A stretch of 64,000 bases of DNA from Chytridium lagenaria (taxonomy: Eukaryota; Chytridiomycota; Chytridiomycetes; Chytridiales; Chytridiaceae), in assembly GCA_025449115.1 (NCBI GenBank), contig JAHLKC010000063.1:150182-214181 (forward strand), in the 5' to 3' direction. Numbering within the stretch: the first letter of the stretch is position 1; each line of letters starts with the position of its first letter. Below, piece by piece: positions 56,350 through 64,000 of this stretch. Below the pieces are notes generated by a model. It was given only the letters and a program-made list of their open reading frames with translations, did no database searches and was not told where the DNA came from. A program made the position numbers and the translations under genes.

Positions 56350-57156
56350 TATCTATACGCAAAATCACCTCCGCCGTGACAGGGATGTGATCGGATCCCC
56401 TGACCCCAACAAGATGATCAGCCTTCACGATGTCTGCACCCTTCGAAACCAGAATGGCGTCAAAGCGGAAACCAACATTATGACGGCGATCCTGACGCCA
56501 CCACGTTGTATAAGACACCCTATGCGGGTGCTTGGTGCGGTAAGTGTCGATAAACCTAGAGCACAGGTCGGACAGCCATTCGCGCTCTTCATCCCGAAAC
56601 CCCGAGTTGATAAGACCGAGGGCTGACGGGTGAATGTCCAGAGGTGTCTGCGACACGTTCCAGTCACCACCGATCAGTAGCAAGTTCCCTCGGTCCTCCA
56701 GCGCAGAGAAACGTGTCGCCGCGTGGAGAAAGCCATCTTGTAGGGAATGCGAAAGTCCCTGTTCCGGATCGCCGCTGGGCAGTAAACCGAGATTAGAACC
56801 ATCCTCCCAAATCGCAGCTCTATGTATCTTCCTTCCATCTCCCTTGCTGACCACCCGTCAAAGCACAACCTCCGCTCATCTGGTGTGTCATCCCCGAAGA
56901 GGCCTTTCCTCACCAGTATAGCCACACCATTCCTTCCCCAGCCTACTCCATCCACAACCGGAAAGTCGACAAAGAAAGCCTTATGCGACCCTTCAAATTC
57001 AAAACCAGGCACGCGGTCGAAGCGGCATTTTCCTTGGCGTGTCTCCTGAAGGAAAATAACGTCATAAGCCAGCACGGTAGACCCGAACGCGCTACCCATC
57101 CGTTTAACCGCGTTACGTGTCGAATTAACATTCCAGGAAAGGATCTTGACCGCGAG
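56350..57156 (-). CDS. Element 2 APE1/ExoIII-type endonuclease domain fused to RNase H
   Basis: The same ORF that encodes RT and RNase H (58545-56674) continues without a stop into KILSWNVNSTRNAV (about 57150), VIFLQETRQG (about 57055), GRNGVAILVRKG (about 56930) and VLISVYCP (about 56790). After one frame break it continues in 56854-56186 as LLIGGDWNVSQ (56668), SGFRDEEREWLSDL (about 56600), VGFRFDAILVSKG (56470) and GSDHIPVTAEV (56398). The metal-ligand and catalytic positions of the family (Asn, Glu, Tyr, Asp-x-Asn, Asp, Asp-His) are all present. It lies directly before the integrase zinc domain, as in Element 1, but without the ASCH-like part; a low-complexity His/Gln linker replaces it. 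Confidence 0.88.
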
Positions 57157-57299
57157 ATGATGATCTGCCCGAGTACCGCGCCTCGGCTGATGAACCGCTT
57201 GGAGACCCTGCCCTGCCTGATGAACCGCTGGCATACCCAGGATGTCGTCAACATGACTCTCCAAGTCTTCGCCATCATCGCTTGACGCGTTATCAAGAT

Positions 57300-59309
57300 T
57301 ATGTCTGCTCAACGTGTCTGCAACCGTGTTGACCTTCCCGCTCACGTGACGTACCGTTGGATGGTAAGCTCGTATAGCCAGCAACCATCGCTGTTGCGTT
57401 GCGTCCAACGTCTCAATCCGGCCCAATGAACCAATCAATGACTTGGCGTCCGTCTCCAGCGTGAAGTCGGCTCCCCAAACGTACTGCTGGGCAGCTTTCA
57501 AACCCCTCAAGGCTGCTAAAACCTCCCTCTTTGTCTGGTCGTATATCTGCTCCGTGCCGTTAAAACGACCCGAAAAGAACGACACCGCACTCCTCCCTCC
57601 TGCCCCATCCTCCTGACCAACCCAAGCGCCCCACCCCTTTGGCGACGCGTCTACCGAGAGGTAAAGTCGCCCAGCATCTTCCCCGTACACTATTGGTCGC
57701 AGTACCGGCTGTGCACCCAACGCCGACCCTAAGTCCTGCCTGGCTCGTTGCACATCCACCCAACACTCGCTCGTAAACCTCGCATTCTTCCTGAGCATTC
57801 GATAAAGAGGGTCAGCCCTCATTGCAAAATGAGGTATGTATCTCCTAAAGAATGTAGCAAGTCCCAAGAAAGCGCGAACCTCTTGCACCGTGCTGATGTT
57901 TCCCCACAACGCGAGCTTCGATGCCTTTATCGGCCCCGGTTGCCTCCCTTCCCTGCTAACCCAATGGCCCAACACTTCACATGCCAATGCAAAGAAACGT
58001 GACTTTGTACCCGAGAGTGTGGCGCCGCACCCGCGAATCCGCCGCAAGATGGCTCGTAGCGTATTGAGGTGATCTTGAATAAACCGCCGCACCCCCGGTC
58101 TAATCTCCCGTTGGTCTGTCTCCACTGCTTTTGGGCCCTTTACTACGTAGTCGTCCAGATAAGGCTCTACCTCCTTCGGGATGAACGGTTGTAATATCTT
58201 GACCGATGCCCGTTGCGCAATCGGGACTGAGTTTGTCCACCCCATAGGAAGGGTCACCATGCGCATCAGGCCTAACGGTGTCGCTATCGCTGTCAAGTCC
58301 CTACTCTCAACGTCCAGACTAAACTGGTCGTAAAAGGAGTGACAGTCTAGCGGCGAGACCATAAAAAGGCCCGAGTATGCGTTGACGATCTCCTCTACAC
58401 GAGGCGGCACCCCCGCGTCCCTTATCGTTACCCCGTTCAGCGGCTGTAGGTCTTGAATCATCCGTACCCCTCCATCCTTCTTTGGGACGACAAAGAAATT
58501 GGCGGCATAAGGGCCAAAGCATGGCTCCATTATCCCTGCGTCCAACTTCTCCCGTAAGAAGGCAACCAGCTTGTCTAACTGCGCATAGGGGATCTTGCGT
58601 GGTCTGAACTTCCATGCCGTGTGAGGGATAGTGTGGATCTTGACGGGCTCGCAGATGGCTGGTCAACTTTCCCACGGTCGGCCAAGGTGAAAGAGAAAGA
58701 CTCCGCTTCCTCCTTCAACATCGACTTGAGGGCCCCAATCTCCTCTGCTTGAAGCCACGATGCTTCACTACAGAGCGTTTCGATACGTTCCGCCGTCATA
58801 GCCTCACGCCGCCTCCTCATCAACTCGTCATCGGTTGGTTCTGCCCATGGCTGAGGGGCAACACCACCTTCTAGAGGACTTGCCGACGGGCGAACCTTCC
58901 TCCATGCCGGCTTGTACATAGTCATGCTGTCCACCATCCCCCCTTTTTCTTCCTCAAAAAGGACCTCTCCAAAGCCCATACGCCCTAGCCCAGCAACCTC
59001 ACCGCACCAATCCAACAGCTCACAGTCCAGTGGCCTACTCGCAACGCCTTCCTCTCGAAGGAGACTCGCCACCTTGAGGAGGGTTCGCGTGTCCATGGAG
59101 TGGACCGCTGTTACCACGGCACTGACAGAGTCTTCTTTACCCAAAACACCCTTCTTCTTGAGGATACGACCTAGCTTCCCCTGAACCCCCACCATTGCCG
59201 TTGCAACGTCCCATCCATCCTCAGCTAGACCCCTTAACACCCCTTTGAAGGTGGACCCGTCAGCTTCTAGGTGAGCCGCTCCGTCCAGTTTCACGGTGAA
59301 CGAGTCCAC
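57300..59309 (-). CDS. Element 2 reverse transcriptase and RNase H
   Basis: RT-upstream region at 59309-58660 (FTVKLDGAAHLEADGSTFKG, LQAEEIGALKSMLKEEAESF) leads after a frame break near 58660 into VKIHTIPHTAWKFRPRKIPY. The RT (58545 onward) shows ANFFVVPKKDGGVRMIQDLQ, SPLDCHSFYDQF (first catalytic Asp), VTLPMGWTNSVPIAQRAS and PYLDDYVVKG (YLDD at 58161-58150), then VQEVRAFLGLATFFRRYIPH. RNase H follows in frame (LYLSVDASPKGWGAWV, TKREVLAALRGLKAAQQYVW, LETDAKSLIG, VSGKVNTVADTLSRH; 57663-57303). Divergent from Element 1 but the same order. This long intact frame is fused to the endonuclease domain. Confidence 0.9.
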
Positions 59310-59439
59310 CCCTGCTGTCCAGTCAGACTCTCCCCACTCGCTAACCGTCCCAGTCTCTCCCTAAACGACGCCCGACCCTCTTGAGCGTTGATGCCGCGCT
59401 TGTTCGTCATCCCCTTCGCTTCGTTAAGGCTCGGCTGAT

Positions 59440-59963
59440 TGTGTCCCGGCCTCGGATGCCTTGATGCTGTTTACCAGAGCGAGAATGAGAAGGGATGGTT
59501 TGAGACTCCCCAGGTATGTTTATTTCGGATCTAACTTTTCCTCCTTCTTCTCCCCTAAATCCAAGCAGCTTGCTAACCTCCCGAGACAAGGGTACAGGAT
59601 AGACACAAAGTGAAAACAAGACAAGAAAGACACAAAAGACACACCCACCAGAGAAGAACAAATCAGGGGTCCAGAAAACATTAAGTGCGAAAAAGACTGA
59701 TGTGCTCCTTTGCGCGTTAACAACGCAAGAAGGCACATGCCAAACACCTCCCAATGAAAAGAACCATAACAGGTAGAAAGAAGCAAAAGAAGAACAATAC
59801 AGGAAAACGCTTAAAAGAACGAAAATAAAATGCGAACGCTTCCAAACAGAAGGTCCTCCCTACTAGAACGGGACACTAGTCTTTTCACCGTGGCCATGGC
59901 TGCCAACGGGACCCTCGTATCGCCCGGGCCCACCCTCAGGCTTGCGCCGCTGTCTTAAGTGCG
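59440..59963 (-). repeat. LTR-like segment between protease and RT of Element 2
   Basis: Non-coding 524-bp stretch starting TGTGTCCCGGCC and ending GCTGTCTTAAGTGCG. Its end resembles the end of the Element 2 LTR (GCTGTCTAAGGTGCA at 54873-54887), and GGTATGTTTATTTCGGATC and AACCTCCCGAGACAAGGGTA resemble LTR sequence near 63755 and 63790. Probably a diverged solo LTR or a recombination scar; no target duplication visible (CTGAT before, GTAAC after). Confidence 0.45.
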
Positions 59964-60156
59964 GTAACTTTTTGAAAACAATAAACAAAAGTAGGAAAGA
60001 AATATAAAGAGAAAGAAAAAAAGAGTGCAAAAGAAAACGAATGGAGAGAAACGAAAAGAATAAAGGAATCCCAGTAAAAGAACACGTATTTGACGCGAAA
60101 ACGCGCTAACAAGAGCAAGAACGTAAGCGTGCCTGGTTCCAGCCAAGATAGTGCGT

Positions 60157-61191
60157 CTAGGCTTCACGAGAAACAGGCGAAGCCTGTCGTTGTGCATCGG
60201 CTCTTGCTTGACGGAAACTCGACATGTTGTATTGGTTGTCCTTGTCGCGTACATCCACCGTCTTGGCTTTAAGGGCGAGTTTGGGGTCTTGCTGACTTCG
60301 AAAACGCGTCCACTGGTCACCATTCTCCGACCACGAGGTCTCTGCTCGCGCAAGATCCAGGAAGGGTTGGCCCAAGAGAAGGCCAAAAGGAGGCTTCGGG
60401 TCAATGCGGTCGTCGATGATGAAGGCTTGTACAAAGTACGTGAATCCAAAAATGCCCACAGGAAGCCGTGGCACCAGACCAACTAGTTTCCTAGTGTGGC
60501 CATGAGCACCGCGCATGCTGATAGAAGCACCCTCTTCAATCCCCGCTGTTGCTGCTACACGTTCATAAATGGATAGACGAACGGTGATGACTTGTGATCC
60601 CCCATCTAACGTAACTTTTTCCAGATAAACCGCGTCTGGACCGAGACCGACTTTGACGTGGGGCACTGACGGACTCGCACACACAACCTTGCAGCGAGTT
60701 TCGTAATTGTGCTCCGGCCTCCCAAACTCTCCACCGTCCTCCTCGGCTAGTTCTGTGGAAAAACTCAAGACGTCATCGACAGAAACCTTGTAGTTCATCA
60801 CGTTGACGACGTCTAAGGAGTTGGACTCGACCGTGACCCCGTCAGCGCCCTGACCAGCCCGCTCTGCTGTGATTTTCCCACCAGTAACCTTGTCCAGGTC
60901 TATCTCATCCAGAAAGCAGCTAAGAAACCTGTCGTACATGTCCTCCTCAGGCACAGCCTTCGTGTTGAACGCTGCGAGTACAGCCTCGTCCACCGCCATG
61001 CCATCTGGTCCTTCAGGAATAGCGTCAAAGGGGACCTTTCGAGCCTTTATCCTGTCCATCACCATACGAACTGCTCTTGGGGAAAAGGCCAGGAACTGTC
61101 CCCACGTCATCGACGCATCCACCGACTGGTTGAAAAGCTTGTCTATCACGACAAGAAGCTCCCCTTGAGTCAGATGGATGCCCCTGCGCAT
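60157..61191 (-). CDS. Element 2 protease domain ORF
   Basis: ORF of 344 codons overlapping the Gag ORF by 22 nt in another frame, consistent with a programmed frameshift between Gag and Pro. After FLSCFLDEIDLDKVTGGKIT and VDDVLSFSTELAEEDG it carries the active-site-like motif VTLDGGSQVITVRLS (about 60620), D-G-G-S where D-T/S-G is usual, then SISMRGAHGHTRKLVGLVPR and PPFGLLLGQPFLDLARAETS (about 60370), the L-L-G-x-P-F block typical of retroelement proteases. A fragment at 15655-15925 keeps the same DGGS. Confidence 0.8.
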   Translation of the reverse strand: MRRGIHLTQGELLVVIDKLFNQSVDASMTWGQFLAFSPRAVRMVMDRIKARKVPFDAIPEGPDGMAVDEAVLAAFNTKAVPEEDMYDRFLSCFLDEIDLDKVTGGKITAERAGQGADGVTVESNSLDVVNVMNYKVSVDDVLSFSTELAEEDGGEFGRPEHNYETRCKVVCASPSVPHVKVGLGPDAVYLEKVTLDGGSQVITVRLSIYERVAATAGIEEGASISMRGAHGHTRKLVGLVPRLPVGIFGFTYFVQAFIIDDRIDPKPPFGLLLGQPFLDLARAETSWSENGDQWTRFRSQQDPKLALKAKTVDVRDKDNQYNMSSFRQARADAQRQASPVSREA

Positions 61192-63558
61192 AGCGTAGTC
61201 TTGAGGGGGGGAGCGGGTAAGGATATAGAGGGGCCTAGTGGTTTTGACGCTTCGTTAACCGTCTCTGAACCCCCGGGCCCTACTGATCCTCCCCTCTCAA
61301 CACTTCCAGCTTCCAACGTTGTCGCTTTGTCTGCCGACTTTTCCGCTCCCAAACTCTTCTTCTTCTTCCTTCTCCTGCTCCTTTTCCCTTGCGCATCTCC
61401 TTCCTCACCCATCTCCGCATCCTCATCGACGTCTGCCACCACATTATCCGTTGGAGCCCTCGGAAACGACTCTTCCACGCTCAAACCCGGACCCTGTTGC
61501 ACCGTGGGAACTGTGGCCGTCACAGTAGGATTCGTATGGGTCCCCGTCCTTATTCCCGTTGGTAAGGGTATTCTTGGTTGTAAGATTGTCGGTTCTATGG
61601 TGGTCGTCTTTGAGGGTCGGTCCATTCTTCGTGGGTAGACCACCGCTTGACCAGGCTTCGGGGGCCAGTCGATCGCAACACGTGGGGGTTGCTCCCCCTC
61701 ATCCAATGGATCCCTAACCCTCTTAACCTGCACATCCACAACAGCCGTGCCCCTCGCTTTGGCTACTTCCTCACAGATCACCCAAACCGGTACCCCATCA
61801 CCAGGCTTTCCGATACCCTCCATGTTCAGAGACTCCACCACTCGCAGTGCTTCCGCCTCTGAGACGTCTGACGGTGCTATGGACGGCGAAAACGACTGGA
61901 CCTCTACTACTAGGATCTCTTCTGTGGTTTCCCCCGTGACAACCGGCTCTGATGCTCCCGGTGGTGACTTGCAGCGTGGTGTCCCCTCCGTTGCAAGAGC
62001 AGAGCCCAAGCTGAACGCATACCCCTCAATAGTCAGGGAGAAATCCACTTGAGAGAGAGCTGCCTGGTAAGTCGGGTCCTCCCCCACCTCCATCACATGA
62101 TGCCGTGCCCCCTCGCGGTGCCCTTTAACCTCCTCTCCCAACTTCCTTACACCCGTCTCTACGTCCGTCACCACCCAATGGAGCCGTCTGTCGGGTGCTA
62201 TAATCACCTTAGCGCCTGCTAGGATGTCTTTAACAAGGATCTCGCATTGATCCTTATAGTGTCCTGGGAGACCGCAATAGTAACACCTTACACCCTGAGA
62301 CGCCGCCGTTCCCATCACCATGGAGTCCACTTCATGAAAAAGCCCCGTCGCTGTCTTCTCCCCTGGCGGATTCTTAGCCTTGACCGCTTGTGATGGTTTC
62401 AGAATTGCGTTCGTGAGTACGTCTAGTTGTTTGTTGACTTTGTTGACGAAAAGCTTCATGTCTTGGAACTGCAGGGTGAGGTCCTGCAGCGCTTGATCCT
62501 GCTTGGGGTCTGCAAAACGAACCTGTTTGCCGGGCTGGGTACTTGCTTGAGGTTGGGCGGGGTTTTTGGGCGGAGGTGTACTCATGAGCCTCGCAAAGTT
62601 ATCCGCTTTGCTTTGCTCTTCTAACCTCGCTTTCTCCAAATTCTCCCCCCCAACCCCTCCCAAAACGTCAATGCCGTGAACTCCACCCATCGCCTGATGC
62701 CCCATGTTAAAACCACCCATCTGTCCAAAACCCTCGCCCAACTGTCCTCCTCCAAAACCACTTTGCCACCCTGGAAAACCGAAAGCACCCTTCGCCAACA
62801 CCTCCGCTACGGGATCCACAACTCCAGCACCCCTCTCCTCCATGCCAAACACCGTGAACTGTCTCATCACCTTAAGGTAGCTCCTCACAGCGGCTTCAAC
62901 CTCATCCAGCGTGAACGGCCGCTCGACGTCATTGATGTTGATGCTTGGAGCTCCTTCCGTCGGTTGGGTAGCTATACCCGACCCCCCGACACTCTCAACC
63001 AAAACTGAAGCTGCCGTCGAACCCGAAGCCGCTGCCATCGATGCCTTGATTGCCGCCGTCTGTCGAAACCTGTAGATGGTCTCCGCAACACCATTCTTCA
63101 TGGTGTCACTCATAGGGGCCATCACAAAGTCCACCATCTCCGGATCCGTCGGTTTCGTAGCCATCCTGCTTTGCAACCTCTTGAAGTTTGCTACAATCCC
63201 TTCCCACCACGGGTTGGTGATTGGCATGCCTTTGTATCTATGAGAGAGGGCGTAGAGGTGCTGAAGCGTCACTGTTGTGTTTGCATAGCCCCATACGTCT
63301 TTCAAATGATTCAAAAAGTTAACAAAAAGGATGGGCTGCTTTGCCGACTTTGTGACCCGCTGCCATTCCTTTGCAGTGGACCTGACATTCCGCTCCTGGA
63401 AAGCAGTGAGCGATGATGTACTCGATGATGGCATCATCTGTAGCCTTCGAACCCATCAGCTTGATCCTAGAGTAGAGCTTGGCCAGCTCTTCTCGGAAAC
63501 GATACTCGTTGGTACCATCAAAGATCGGGACGTCGGAAGAGGCAAGTGCCGTCATCAT
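61170..63558 (-). CDS. Element 2 Gag with zinc knuckle
   Basis: Likely starts at the ATG at 63558 (MMTALASSDVPIFDGTNEYR, FREELAKLYSRIKLMGSKAT), shifting frame once near 63400 into the ORF 63437-61170. Capsid-like helices (PILFVNFLNHLKDVWGYANT, WWEGIVANFKRLQSRMATKP) and a Gly-rich stretch precede a canonical CCHC knuckle C-Y-Y-C-G-L-P-G-H-Y-K-D-Q-C (about 62287-62246). The long C-terminal tail contains a basic segment (RSRRRKKKKSLG, about 61370) and acidic DEDAEMGEEGD. Forms virus-like particles and binds element RNA. Confidence 0.85.
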
Positions 63559-63608
63559 TGGAAGGTGATCGAGTTCTAACCTTGGGGACTCGATCGGTTT
63601 GTTCAAAA

Positions 63609-63622
63609 CCTGGACGCAACCA
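63609..63622 (-). promoter_or_regulatory. Element 2 primer-binding site
   Basis: The minus strand reads TGGTTGCGTCCAGG four bases inside the 5' LTR, as expected for a tRNA 3'-end complement. tRNA identity not assigned. Confidence 0.55.
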
Positions 63623-63626
63623 CTTC

Positions 63627-64000
63627 TGTCAAGGAACGGGTACCGTGACAGGTAAGCTTGACTCGTCGTGTTGGAACCTCGTGGAGGACGATAGGGATGG
63701 CAAGACGGTATCAAACTATGTATAGGGACGATGAACGCGTGTAGTGAATAAAGAACGTATTTATTTCAAAACCGCCTTTACAAAGTGTACCCTCTCGAGA
63801 CGTCCTCCAAACAGGTAAAATCCCCCTTTACTCCCCCTAGACACATCCAGGAAAACCGTTAAACAAACAAGCACCCCGTTCCTAGCGTCACCAGAAGACA
63901 AAAGGTATTTCCAAGAAAAGACACCCTCCTAAGACACTCTCCAAGTGCAGACACGAAAATACCAACTTTTTGTCCACTATAGGTCCTCTCGTTACGCGTC
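63627..64000 (-). repeat. Element 2 5' LTR, cut by the window end
   Basis: Starts TGTCAAGGAACGGGTACCGT at 63627 and runs to the end. It is contiguous where the other copy is split at 42122/54534, which defines the Helitron insertion point at 63934. Confidence 0.93.

Larger units (their letters stand above)
41813..64000 (-). mobile_element. Element 2: Ty3-like LTR retrotransposon, interrupted and running past the window end
   Basis: Minus-strand order from the right: LTR (63627 to beyond 64000), PBS, Gag, protease, an LTR-like insertion, RT, RNase H, APE-like endonuclease, integrase, PPT, LTR (54887-54534 and 42122-41813). The coordinates include a nested 12.4-kb Helitron at 42123-54533. RT carries YLDD and integrase D-D-E is present after RNase H, giving Ty3-type order, but proteins differ strongly from Element 1 and no chromodomain is visible. 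Several frame breaks make autonomous activity doubtful. A target-site duplication cannot be tested because the right end is outside the window. Confidence 0.9.

Overview
This window looks like nuclear DNA of a filamentous fungus, most likely an early-diverging lineage (Mucoromycota-like; inferred). The genes are intron-rich with short GT-AG introns. Host genes include TFIIB, a Sec9/SNAP-25-type SNARE, a DPP8/9-like peptidase, a GH26-like secreted enzyme, a channel-like protein with a cyclic-nucleotide-binding domain, and a C2H2 zinc-finger regulator. More than half of the window is mobile DNA. Many otherwise convincing genes carry single-base frame breaks, often at homopolymers. Sequencing or assembly indels are therefore as likely as real decay, and gene models are given as spans, not exact exon lists.

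Layout. 0-14 kb is a host block: SNARE tail, GH26, CNBD channel (-), TFIIB (-), DPP8/9-like peptidase (-). 14-21.5 kb is repeat-rich with uncharacterised gene fragments, a protease scrap of a retroelement, a possible MADS-box-like fragment and a 258-bp tandem repeat. 21.5-36.0 kb is a near-complete 14.5-kb Ty3/Gypsy LTR retrotransposon (Element 1, minus strand) with about 970-bp LTRs. 36.0-41.8 kb is AT-rich intergenic DNA around a C2H2 regulator. From 41.8 kb to the window end lies a second, different Ty3-like LTR element (Element 2, minus strand). Its distal LTR is split by a 12.4-kb Helitron-like rolling-circle transposon at 42.1-54.5 kb.

The most interesting observation is that both LTR retrotransposons, though divergent in sequence, carry an APE1/exonuclease III-type endonuclease domain between RNase H and integrase. 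In Element 2 the N-terminal half of this domain is in one uninterrupted frame with RT and RNase H. In Element 1 it is preceded, in one ORF, by a PUA-like/ASCH-like domain, and a near-exact copy of the element's 3' polypurine tract lies at the RNase H/module boundary. The pol order is RT-RNaseH-(ASCH-like)-APE-like-integrase(-chromodomain). I know of no described LTR-retrotransposon family with this order. The slot is the one that holds dUTPase in non-primate lentiviruses.

The Helitron encodes a spliced Rep/helicase with a visible HUH motif and a two-tyrosine motif, 13-bp asymmetric terminal inverted repeats, two spliced passenger genes of unknown function, and at least seven copies of a 16-bp palindrome found only inside it, mostly in introns.
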